64,000 bases of DNA from Eriocheir sinensis (taxonomy: Eukaryota > Arthropoda > Malacostraca > Decapoda > Varunidae). Position 1 is the first letter of the stretch. Each line of letters opens with the position of its first letter. Where the stretch lies: positions 4,175,023 through 4,239,022 of the forward strand of contig NC_066513.1 in the NCBI RefSeq assembly GCF_024679095.1. The letters are read 5' to 3'. Under the pieces are notes generated by a model. The model did no database searches, was not told where the DNA came from, and worked only from the letters and a program-made list of their open reading frames with translations. Shown here in pieces: positions 9,701-20,809 of the stretch. A program made the translations under genes and the position numbers.

Positions 9701-12700
9701 TCATAATAATCATTGGTTACACGACTTTTGTCAGTGTCATCAACCGTCGAAGGTCTGTTTGGTCTACTTGGTACACCCGTAAGGTAAGGATCGACCTTGT
9801 GAACTCCGAAGTTTTTCTGCTGGCTCTGGCCGTAGCTCTCACCCTGCTTATGCGACGGGCGAGTTGGACGCCGCGCAGGCAACTCAGCTGTGTATTCTGA
9901 AGACTGTCTGTTATAGGAGGAATCAGATTTTGAGGTGGCACTGTAGGAACTACTGCCAGAATGAGAAGAGTCACCGTACCCCGAGTCTGAATGTGGTGTG
10001 GCTCCGTATCCGTGCTGAGATACAGTGCTCTTGTCAGAGGCCGAAGACAGACCGTACGAAGAGGCAGACTGAGACGAAGTACTGTACAAAGCTCCACTGG
10101 ACTGAGACGACGTATAGTGCGAACTGCCACTTGCCTGCGAGGAAGCACCGGACTGAGACGCGTGATGCAAGCCGCCACTTGCCTGCGAGGAAGCACCGGA
10201 CTGAGACGTGTGATGCAAGCCGCCACTTGCCTGCGAGGAAGCACCGGACTGAGACGTGTGATGCAAGCCGCCACTTGCCTGCGAGGAAGCACCGGACTGA
10301 GACGTGTGATGCAAGCCGCCACTTGCCTGCGAGAAAGCACCGGACTGAGACGTGTGATGCAAGCCGCCACTTGCCTGCGAGGAAGCACCGGACTGAGACG
10401 TGTGATGCAAGCCGCCACTTGCCTGCGAGAAAGCATTGGACTGAGACGTGTGATGCAAGCCGCCACTTGCCTGCGAGAAAGCACCGGATTGAGACGCATA
10501 GTGCGAACCACCGCTTGGCTGGGAGGAAGCAATGAATTGCGAAGTTTCGGAGGCGTGAGGAGCGGCACTGGTTGCAGCATTGTACTGTGAGGAAGCCTGC
10601 TCATTCCTGTGTGCATCGCTGGTGCCCGTGGTCTGGATCTTGCTCAGGTGCAGGCGGCCGCCCTCTAGCGTGGCCCCGATGGTCCGTAAAATGAAGTCCA
10701 GGAAGTAAGCGACGTCCACATAAGCAGTGGGCTTACCGTCATCGCAGCCCATGTCCCACGACACCAAACCTGTCAAATAATGAACCGCCATAAAAACAAA
10801 ATACAACCAGCGGACAGATGTTAATAAACAAACAATCGTGCATATGATGCACACACGCACCTAAGTCAATGACAAACGTGCCTGCTCTAGTCTTAGCACA
10901 AAAATGTCCTAGTGTGAGTACAATGGCGAGTTCACGTACCCGTCAGTACGTACTGCCCTTGCTGGCTGTCCGAGCCAGCCCTGCACACCAGTCCGCTGCC
11001 ACCATCTCCCTGCATCAAGTACACCAGTAAAGCAAAATGACGCAAACATCTAGATACATTTAATGATATAGGTGGGAATCACTTATTTGTTCACTAGGTA
11101 CAGTCAAACACGAATATTTGATGAACAGTGGTCGACGTACACAGACGCGTAACAGACTACGTGACAAGCTGCTAATACTTACATGGCACGTGTCCGGGCT
11201 GGCCGTACCTTTAGAACACAACACACCGGAATTAATTTTGAAGAACGAGCCGAGTTTTTTAACCTTCCTCAGTTCACGTTGGCACCTCGCACCGTCTATT
11301 GCCAAGAAGGGAAGGTGCCGTAGCTGAGGAGCGAAACTGTCGTAGATCTTACCGTCCTGAGTTGAGGAAAATAAGACATTTATGAAATAAAAAATAGTTT
11401 CAAAAAGAAGACTTATCGCTATCGCTCACCTTTTTCATAAAAATCTGAATATGAATACAATCCTTTACTCATTCATTCATTTATTCAGTATTTATAGAAT
11501 TTTTATACGTGAAGGTCTACACCAACCTCGGTTTTTCGGTCAGTGGTGACTTTTTAAGGCCGTGAACACTGAGTGCGCCACAGAAGATAAATAAAACCGA
11601 TACACAAGTAAAATATTTGAACAAAACAATCAAAGTGTGCCCTCACCTGCCCCTTAGCAACGTAGCCCCAGCTGGGAACGAAGCACTCCACGGTAGGGTC
11701 AGGGTGCGAAGTTTCACCCGGCAGGCATATCCTACGTACGTTTGGCAACCAGAGAACGGCCACGCGGAGCTGCACCACACACACGTCCGATCGCAATGTG
11801 GTTCGGCTGTATTCTGTAGGCAGGTAACAGGTTGTAATTAAACTAAAACTGCTTCTCAGAGACTAGGCCAAGTAATGATAGTAAAATTTCATCAAAAAGC
11901 AAAATTTTTCCCAAACTCTAAATACAGTAAACACCTACCGGTCCAGTGGAAATTTGAAGTGTACATAATCCCGCGTACCTGGGTGACAGGTGATCCTGGA
12001 GACGGGCACGTCGTACGACGGGTGCGTCTCCGAGTCACTCAGAAGGTTGAAGTCCCCCACTCTGATGACTACTTGAGATGGGAGTCTCTGGGAAAAAAAA
12101 AAAAAGTGCACCTATACTGTACATACTCAATGTGAAAAAAAAACTATGAAATTCAGAGCCAGCGTTACAGTTTTTCGTTAATAACTTTTTAACAAAGCGT
12201 CGGATGAAGATGACGTTTTGCCAGGGTATGTTTTACACACCTACCTTCCTAATTATCGCCAATGTGCTTTAGTACCGAATGTCGATCATTCAGGCAATCA
12301 TAGCTGTAAAATAAGCAGGCGATTCCACAGCCGCTACTCTCACCGTGACGGGTTCAGTGGTGGAATAGGTGACGCGAACTCTGACGTCATGAGACTCCGC
12401 CCACCGTGACGGATGATTGACTGTTCATAAGATTCCACCTCTGCCAACAATGACGTCATCGTTGGCATTATTTGCTGCATTTTTTATGGCAATTGACAAA
12501 TTTGACATTATACAGTTAGGTAGGCGGTGGCTGAGTGGTTAGCGTGCGGGCTCCACATTCACCGCGTGATGGACGACGCGGGTTCGAATCCCCACGCTAC
12601 CACTGTATTTTTCAGTCACCGCCGAGTGGTTTAAGACTACCCACATGCTGTCCTGAAGACCACCCATCAACCCGGACTCCAGAGGAAACCGTCCAAGTGA

Positions 12701-15700
12701 ATCAAGAACAAGTTCCAGGGGGCAGCACGAGCCAAGAAAATATGGCGCCACTATAAAACACTTGCCTGTGCCATGACGGGCTGGGGCAGACTACCATCCA
12801 GGCCCCTCAAGAAAGCCTACCGACGCTAAAGGCGGACACTTAAACAAAACAAAAAAGTCTTTACATTTAGGTTGGGTGCAGGTGCAACTCTTATACCACG
12901 AAACGTCCAAACCTTCGTATTAGAAACATTTGTTTCCTCTATAAAACCCATATTAAATGATGTTGCCACTGGTACACATTGCCTGCGGCAGTGCGTAGGA
13001 GAACTTAAAAAAAAAATTATGTGGTCGGGGGTACACATTTCGGACCGGCGGTAGAGATCGAAGAGGTAACCAGGAAGGCATTATAGTCCCTTAAATTATC
13101 ATTCAGCAATATATGAATAAAAAATAAAAAAAACTGGTAGGGAAAGTTGTGGAGATGGATGGTGGGGTGTAATCTTAATCCCACGATAGGCTCTACGATC
13201 TACCTACCTATTCAAGCTTACGCGAGTCCCGCCACGGGTCCCCTCACTTCTAAACAGAGTGACAAGCCGAAGCACAAAACCAGTCGCACAAGAACTGCAG
13301 AACATGCTCATCAGTGTTGACAACAGTGAACACTCTGGTGTGATACGAATACCACGTCATCTGTCAGTGTTCACGTCGTAGCCTCTAAAACCACATCTTA
13401 GTGGGTGAAACCTCATGATGTGTTTTAAGTCGCGGAGCGTTAAGTGTTTTAAGTCACGGAACGTCTCTGAACCCTTAAGTCAAGATTGAGATGCGCTGGC
13501 TTCCGCATGCTTATTTTACTCCTATAAGTACCTTAATCATCAAACATTGGTACTAAAGCATACTGTCGAAAATTAGGTCGGGATGTAAAATATATTCTAA
13601 CAATCAATCGTCTTTATCCGACTCTTACCAAAGTTAATGCCGAAAAACAACTTAACACAGTCTGAATCCCATAGTAGCTAGAGAAAAGAGTAACTGCGGT
13701 ATAATTTAAATCACATCACACTGACTTACCGGACTAATACAGTGGGCGACGGTCAGGACGTGTCGCTCGGTGACGAGGACTCCTCCGCACAGGTATTCGC
13801 CTGAACTTGTCAGCACCGCCACCTGTGGGATGCACTCGTATGTACCGTTTACACCAGCAATGGCGAACACACTGACATGCTTAGGTTTAATTAAAGTTCC
13901 AATAACGCCAATTCATTTTTGTCTATCAAAATTGGTAGTCTGAATACTCATGTTAACTTGAGTTATTCCAAGCAATTTTGCATTAATATCGTCTATCAGA
14001 AAACCGTGAACAAGCACTCACATGCCAAGGGTACTGGCCCTCGAGGGGCGCGTGGAGGGGAACACCGGCGGCTCCGTGAGGGGCATGGGGCACCAGTGGT
14101 TCACCGCACCGCTAGGAGGAAAGAAATCACTTAACACTACACTCACCCACACCATATCACGTCACATCACACCCTACAAACAACACGAACACATAGGGGG
14201 GATGCGCGTGCACGCACAGACACGCTAAACAAGAATGGAAGACGCACGTAATGACGTAGAACTAAGAAAACAGGACCAGCAGTGTATTTGTAATTAAAAG
14301 CTGGTAATTAATTAAGATACTGAAAAACTAGCAATGTAAATCAAAGTCAGTAAAAGTTTAAAGTTAGGTGAAAGTTAATATTAAAAATGAGCATGCAGAG
14401 CTGACTAAAAGCTACTTAAGTAACCCTACATCAGAAAATGCAGTCTTGAACAAAATCATACATTAACTAGCAATATGTTTTTCCACACAGGAGGGAAGAC
14501 ATGGTTTCATAGATATATAAAAAGAGCATTTAGTGTAATGGACAACATTCAATCATTAACATTAAATCTGTAACGTCTCGTGGAATTTCACGTTTCAGGG
14601 TTTTTGAGGTTCTAAATGTAATAACAAAGATAAACACACCTCTTCCTCGACGGGCAGCCTGCTGCGTGCAGTAGGAGGAACGTCGCTGATCAAAGTGGCT
14701 TGGGTGACCGTGTACAGCGTCGCTACGAATGAAAATATCAAATGAGAGAAGCAAAACTTAGCTGCTACAAAATATGAAGTGCTTGTCCTCGCCCAGAGTA
14801 ATTCTGTGTATAATTATTGTGTCACTACTTTAATAACTTTGAGGAATAAGATAAAATATCCAGCTACGTGTTCCCCATCGCCAGCTGCGTCATTCAACAA
14901 GCACAGGCGTACTCACCATTCCCGCGGTCAGCCGCCCCATGGATCACGTACGTCTCATTACTGGACTCTGCATTTTTCAAGCTGGCTTCAGCTTCGGCTG
15001 CGGAAAACCATTCACTGAACCACTGATAGCGTTTTAAAAATATGAAAATGAAGCTTTAGAGTGAAATTTGAGAAGATAAAAAAATGCACTGCTGTGTAAC
15101 AACTGAAGTGTGCAACTTTGTTAACTATGTATTGTATGAAACACTTTCTTCAAAAAATTAACAGCATAGCCTAAACAGTATGTAGGTCAGCCAGTTATTA
15201 TTTCTGACGGTGACTCACCAGCGTCCCTTCGATAGCGGCGTCTGGGGGCATCCAGGAGCTTCCTTCCCTGCAGCAAGGCGTGATTCACGTCATTGATATG
15301 ATTATCTGAGGGGAGAGCATCAACAATAATTATTAACACCCACACAACCACGAACGCGTGCGTAAGCAGACAAACACAACCTGTTCCTTTGTTAAAGTAT
15401 TCATTTAAACAATGGTCATACATTGATATAAAGAGATACTGCAAATACACGGACTGCCCTTTCAACAACGAAACAAATAAAAAAAGCCTACAAACACCAC
15501 CACTCACATTCCACAACCCGAAAATAAAACCTATAATGGAGATATTTCCATTAAGGTTCATGGCAACCTTTCATAGCTTTATTTACAACTACACCAGAAA
15601 GAAAACTATTCACAATTTTCAGCAAACAACGAACTTGTCGAGCAACTTGAACCTACTCAGCTCTGTTGACCCGACAAGCCATGACCCCACAGACCCAGAC

Positions 15701-18700
15701 AAGGCAAACACTCAAGCATTTAAGCAACAATTCTACACCCGTCCCATACAACTTCATATTTTCGACTGTTGGTGTGGTAGTGGTGTTCATTATAGTGTTT
15801 GTTTTTATGTATTATTTCAAAGGACAGGACGTGTACTTGCAATATCTTCTGTATATCAGTATGGCCACTTTGGGTTTAGGTGACTACTTCGGCATAGATG
15901 GTTGTTCGTGGGTATGCGCGCGCGTTTGTGGTTTTGTGTATGTAAAGGGAGTAGTAGCCAGTCCGATACTTGTCGAAATGGGCGTAAGGCACACTCAGCG
16001 AGTTCTTCACCGAGACGAGTAGTTATTGCAAGCTTATCGAAGACCCTCCCGTGTCCACCGTTTCCGTCGTCTCTGGTAATACCCGAGAATAGTTTGGCAT
16101 GATCCGATTTTTTTTTCATAGTAATTTACATGTAAATAAAATGACAATCTAGATTTACATCGTTGGAAAACAATCCATCTCGACCAGAAATTTCTGGTGA
16201 CGAACGAAGTAGTGACATGATGGCCAAGACTTCTTTATTTACTTTTGCAATATTTGTAGTCCTTCCTCTAACCTACATTCTATGGAACACCATCTCCCTT
16301 CTCGACTTCACCTCTTCCTAAGTGACGAACAGGTCCCCGAGGCGACTGACGGTAATGTTTACTGTTCACTCTGACTATCCCAAATTTCATTACAAAGCTG
16401 GATGATGCGTTTATGTACGCAATGTATTACTTGCTCTCGTACTCATGATCTTTATTCCTCAAAATTTTCACCATCCGGCTAAGATTTAATCGTTATTATA
16501 TCACTAAATGTCCATACTGCAATTCTACCAACTACAAAATTCTTTGGCTCCGAATTTCAAGGAGAAGCACATCTTGATTCGCTCTTCCTTGGCTGAAATC
16601 TCCATCTTAGGAGATTTCAGTGTTCACCACCAGCTTTGGCTTTCATCCATTCTCCTTTCACTCCAGCCTCTGTCCTCTAGAACAGGTGGTTCACAACACT
16701 ACACGTATCCTTGACCGACTTGGGGACGCTCCCAACACTATATATATATATATATCTAATTCGTCATTTTACTTTATATCTTTTCCCATGTCACCTAATA
16801 ATAACGGCACAGCAACCGTCATATTTTTGCCTAAAGCCGAACTCTTCCCTCAAACTACATCTCTACACCTGGAGTGCGATGCTTGTTATCAGAATTCTTA
16901 ATAGCTATGCCGTATTTGGTCCAAATCCTCCGAGGCTTGTGGACTTAACGGAGCTGTTCGTATTTTCCGCGTGAATTGTGTTATGCCGACACCCTACCTG
17001 ACCAAACTCTTGGCTTTGCCGTTCAACATTATCTTTCCTTCCTCTGAAAGTGCACCTACATGCAACCTGTACCCAAGAAGGGTGGCCTGTCTACTACTTC
17101 AAATTACCGCTCTATAGCTTTGCTTTTTTGTCATTCTTAAGCTTTAGAAACAATCCTTAATAGGAAAAGGCTTTTAGCATTTATCAACTTCAGGGGCGTT
17201 CTACTGGTGATCTTGCATTCTTAAACTCTTGGTCATCCTCTTATCAGTTTCTGAATTTGTGCAGTTATCTCGGCAATTTCGAAAACTTTTGACAGTCACA
17301 AATCTTTGTTTTCTAAACTACCGTCCTACGGATTCTATCCCCGTATGTACTTTCATCTATCTCCCTTTCAAGCCGATCTATTTCCGATGTGATAGCCTGC
17401 CACTGCTCTACCCCTAAATCTGTCATAAGTGGTTTCCTTACGGATCTGTTCTACCTTCCATTTCCTACTGTTCATTATCTTTTCTAAACAAACTGTTCTT
17501 CACACTTCTATGCCAATGGCTCTACTCTGCTTTTGTATTTTTTTGCTGGGGCAGAAGAAAAAATTTTCAATGCCTCAAAAGCTCAATACACAATAGAATA
17601 ACGCCGACACCAAACATCTACCTTCCTGACATTCACCCTTCTTCGATAACACACAACTGCACATTTATTCTACACTAACATTTTTGACTTATGAAAATCT
17701 TACTGAACTGGAACCTCCATAACTCAATTATTCTAATATATTGCTAAATCTTGCTAAATCAGCTGCGTTGAGTTCCCGAGTTCAGTATGGTCACCACCAG
17801 TTACTTCCCCCTTCCTAGAATCTAAACATATACAAGGGCCTTGTCCACTCTTATGATTTATGAACCTTATGGGGAGTGGGGGGGGGGGGGGTCTACACAA
17901 ACACGCACACCCAGTCCTTTTGAGCAGTTGAATCAAAGTCTTTTCGCCTCCTCAGCTTCCCTCCTCTTAGTATGTTGTTTTAAACTCCATCGCAATATTG
18001 CCTCATACGATCACCTATCGATATTTCCATATCGATAGGTGATACTGAACTTGCTCCACTCCCGCGACTTCGTTGCTAAAGACTATACTCCAGCTCACCC
18101 CTATTTTGTCCTTATCTACGCAACACAGTTGTAACCAGCATTTTCATTCCTTCATCAATTTCGCTAATATATTCAGGAATAGCCTCCTTTGATCTGTATA
18201 TCCTTTTTTCTTCGACTTTAGCGCAACCAAGACTAGAGTATGAAGACACCTCTTACTGGACCCTCTTTCGACTACTCTTACTACTGTAGGCATACTGTAT
18301 GCTCGTTCAGATCTATAATCTCTTTTTCGCTTTTGAAAAGTTTCATTTACTATAAAATATACGTTTATATCTTAACAAATGCCCCAATGACCATCCATTT
18401 GCCCCCTAAATCAATCTCCACATCTCAGACACCCACCTTCATAGTAGTCAGGAAGGCGAGTCGCAGGAAGGGGCGGGGACGGGGGCGCCGCAGCGTGGGG
18501 TGTGCGACTGTACTGGGCCACATCGGCTCCGGTACGTTGCTGGAGCTTTTGGGAATCGAAGCTAATCCTGATCAGCACCTCTGGGGGGGAAGAAGCAGAT
18601 AGTGGTGGTAAGAAAAAACGAATAGAAGAGACCAACGGCAGCTAATAAGGGGAGCTGGAACGAGACTGAACTTTCCTGTTGGAAGCTCCTTTTGCTGGCA

Positions 18701-20323
18701 AGCTATTATCTCGAGTTAGTTTCATCAATGCTGATCCCTCCCGTTGCATAACCAGCTTATGACTGTAATCACCACTACTAAAATGCTTACCGTGGTCGTC
18801 AGGGACGGGATGTCTGGCGGGTCTCCTCCACTCCCCCATAGCGTCCTTTATGACGTGAAGGGAACAGCACAGCCAGCCCTCCGAGCCCAGTGTCACACCG
18901 CACAGAAACTGCACAAAAAAAACGTAAAAACAATTACCAACCAAAGCCCGAGGAGAACTGAAAAAAGTTCCAACCGTCATCCAGACACTACTCTGGTTGT
19001 GCCTCAGTCCTTCAATGATTTCCTCAAGTCTTATCCCAAGTCATTATATGTAAAAAATATTGTTAATCTATATTTGCATCAGCAGTTCTGTAGACCCCAT
19101 CACGACTACTAACATTTTCCCACCAAAACATTACACATGCCACATTACCACGTGCCTTCCATAAAACATCAGAAGTAAGCTCACTTAAATGTCTGTCATA
19201 CCAACACCGAGACTATTTTACTCGACGATGATTACCTTTCCACGGGCAGGAGAAGGCACGTCCACGGTGTAATATATGCTCTTTGAAGGGCAGTCGTACG
19301 CAGGCACACACACGCTCATGGGGGGACAGATGCTTGTAGTGCGCAGCTGCCCACGGAAAGGAACCTGCGGGGCACCCGTGTGTGGGTCTGTTCCAAGTTC
19401 AGGCTTCGCAGGCTCTGTACCGTATCCTGGCCAAGCGATGACTTGCATCGGCAGCCGCTCCACGCTCGAGTTCTGATGAAACAAATGGTTTAATTTTTTT
19501 TAACTTTAAATCGCAGCATTTAACATACCCGAATCTTTCGCTTGGCTCTTTCAGTTTGACATTCACCTCGCCTTGCCCGTATGACAATGACACTTCTTAC
19601 TTAGTTACCTTTAGACACGCGATAGGATCACTGGGGCGGTTAGGGTGGCTAAATAAATGTCAAGGGATAGAGAGGCAGGGCGGGGAAGGTAGGGACAAAG
19701 GTATATCTAGAACTGATTGTAAGAGAAAAAGCTACCTATAAATCTAATCTTTAACCTACAGTACCTTTCCTCTCCTCAGTAACATCCCCACCGAACCCAA
19801 CCAACATATATGTCTATGGGGTCAAATTGGGAGGAGCAGCTCACCATCGGAAGGTGATACGATATACCGTGATGGGCCAAAGTGCGTAAGACATTTACAT
19901 ACCTTGTCTAGGAAGTGCCAGCGTGTTAGGGTAGGAACGAAAGGCTTAGGAAGTGCAGCCAATTCCCGGCAACACAGGTCACCGTCCGTATCTACGGTCA
20001 CGCCGCACATGAACTGCAAGAAAGTACCAGGATAGGCACATAAGAACGAGACTTAACTTTTGCGAGTAACATTCAATCAATAGTTACTTCAAGATTATAC
20101 TTGGTGGTATAGCCTAAACATCACATCATCGAACCTTGAAGTGGTCGCTGGGCACGGCAGAATAGTTTCGGGTGGTGGTTGAGTGGAAAGAGACCTTGTC
20201 TGCCGGACAGTACTTCGCGGGAACGCACCAGCTCTGGTGGGGACAGGCGTAGAGGGGCTGGTCAGAGTCAGCAGCACAGCCCGCCTTCACGGCCACCAGC
20301 AGCACAATCAGAACCACCAGCAT
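6754..20323 (-). CDS. Secreted CLIP-domain serine protease homologue with a giant Tyr-rich repeat tail
   Basis: Fifteen exons (minus strand): 20323-20135, 20013-19903, 19472-19236, 18908-18791, 18580-18437, 15305-15219, 14997-14917, 14722-14640, 14111-14022, 13822-13730, 12087-11979, 11813-11647, 11323-11183, 11009-10940 and 10769-6754. All introns are GT-AG and every phase agrees, giving about 1911 residues. Residues 1-18 are a signal peptide (MLVVLIVLLVAVKAGCAA). Two CLIP-like six-Cys domains follow (start CPHQSWCVPAKYC and CPPMSVCVPAYDC; each ends in CC). Next come a linker with RRRYRR and a trypsin-fold domain at about 375-605. His (TVAHC, 407) and Asp (RSDVCVV, 457) are kept, but GDSGG reads GDGGS, so the catalytic Ser is Gly 553 and the protein should be inactive as a protease. 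The tail (606-1911) is repeat-rich. CLIP-type homologues of this kind act in arthropod melanization and immunity; a role here is inferred. An upstream 5' UTR exon is likely because an acceptor (TTTCAG) abuts the ATG. Confidence 0.9.
7590..9185 (-). repeat. Tyr-rich tandem array in the protein tail (15/16-residue units)
   Basis: Minus-strand coding repeats of the form HGKYYKDGKYYDVDYN (16 residues) alternate with GKYYKDGKYYDLNEH (15 residues), giving a 31-residue, 93-bp higher-order unit over much of the array. The array is interrupted around 8490-8830 by a Gly/Tyr/His-rich segment (GDAGYGDAGY). Units are diverged from one another in codons and residues but keep the Tyr-Tyr pairs, Gly and Asp. 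It corresponds to roughly residues 1100-1630. Confidence 0.9.
10110..10515 (-). repeat. 48-bp tandem repeat coding SGGLHHTSQSGAFSQA
   Basis: About eight nearly identical 48-bp units, each coding 16 residues rich in Ser, Gln, His and Gly. The main variation is Ser/Phe (GGAAGC or GAAAGC on the plus strand) and Gly/Asn at one position. They lie just after the protease-homologue domain, at about residues 660-795. Confidence 0.95.
12521..12845 (+). mobile_element. tRNA-derived SINE inside an intron of the protease-homologue gene
   Basis: The head has a box-A-like TGGCTGAGTGGTTAGCG and a box-B GGTTCGAATCCC spaced with an extra-arm-like insert, then an unrelated body of about 230 bp. It lies in the intron between the His-containing exon (13822-13730) and the exon at 12087-11979. 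It is not scored as a functional tRNA gene because the anticodon arm is irregular. Confidence 0.6.
16500..18300 (+). mobile_element. Degenerate jockey-type LINE fragment in an intron
   Basis: Fragments of jockey-group ORF2 appear in all three frames: an endonuclease piece (ILGDFSVHHQLWLSS) near 16600, the RT stretch GRSTGDLAFLNSWSSS near 17200, and a C-terminal piece (STQTRTPSPFEQLNQSLF) near 17900. Many stops and frameshifts are present. It occupies most of the 3.1-kb intron between exons 18580-18437 and 15305-15219. Confidence 0.6.
18010..18043. repeat. Perfect 15-bp palindrome with a 4-base loop
   Basis: ATCACCTATCGATAT, TTCC, then the exact reverse complement. It lies within the degenerate LINE in the gene's largest intron. 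Confidence 0.9.
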
Positions 20324-20749
20324 CTGAAACACAAGTGAACAGCACTATTTTTTCAGTTGGTCTCTAGGAAAACAAGACATAACGCCCTTCTCGGATGAAT
20401 CACTGCAAAACACACGTATCTGCCACGACTCACTGATTCCTCTTTTTTCCAACATTCAACCCTTACTATGGCCCACGTGAGTTGGCCGCTGGTGATGCGA
20501 GACTTATTGCTGGAGATGCGCTGAGGACGGACGAATCCCGGAAACACATTAACCAAGGTGTAACACGGACAGAGGTCTCTCCACCACTACTCCAGTCTTC
20601 CTTTAATCCTCCCTCCACCCTTTCCCTTCCCTCCCCCCTTCATTCCCTAACCATTTACCCCCTGCCCCCTCCCCCTCATTCATGTATTCCCAGCACAACC
20701 AGCGAAATACTCCTTCCATACTTACCTTTCATATTACCCCTCCCCCTTA

Positions 20750-20751
<2 letters not shown>
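20324..20751 (-). promoter_or_regulatory. Probable 5' flank of the protease-homologue gene
   Basis: The ATG at 20323 is directly preceded by a splice-acceptor sequence (TGTGTTTCAG), so at least one 5' UTR exon and the promoter should lie upstream of it (higher coordinates). No convincing TATA box or initiator was identified. Confidence 0.3.

Positions 20752-20807
<56 letters not shown>
20752..20807 (+). repeat. (GT)n microsatellite upstream of the protease-homologue gene
   Basis: About 28 GT units, some 430 bp upstream of the start codon. Long GT tracts can adopt Z-DNA; a regulatory role is speculation. Confidence 0.9.

Positions 20808-20809
<2 letters not shown>

Noticed and set aside
7195..9900. 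Long plus-strand ORFs of hydrophobic residues (Val/Ile-rich, up to 332 residues)
   Set aside because: They are the antisense of the Tyr-rich repeat exon; Tyr and Lys codons read as Val, Ile and Leu on the other strand. The splice-consistent gene is on the minus strand.
9864..10590. Plus-strand repeat ORFs (ASRHLPARKHRTET units)
   Set aside because: Shadow of the 48-bp Ser/Gln/His repeat; any frame stays open because the unit is a multiple of three.
10770..10860. Upstream extension of the terminal ORF (MRVCIICTIVCLLTSVRWLY) as a signal peptide
   Set aside because: It looks hydrophobic but is intron sequence. A clean acceptor (TTTGACAG) at 10769 joins TGLVSW to the preceding exon in phase, and the real signal peptide is at 20323.
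12521..12605. Functional tRNA gene
   Set aside because: SINE-like: irregular arms and an attached non-tRNA body.
15856..16119. 87-residue minus ORF (FDKLAITTRLGEELAEC) in the gene's largest intron
   Set aside because: Open frame with reasonable composition, but no splice sites in phase with the neighbouring exons and no recognised family.
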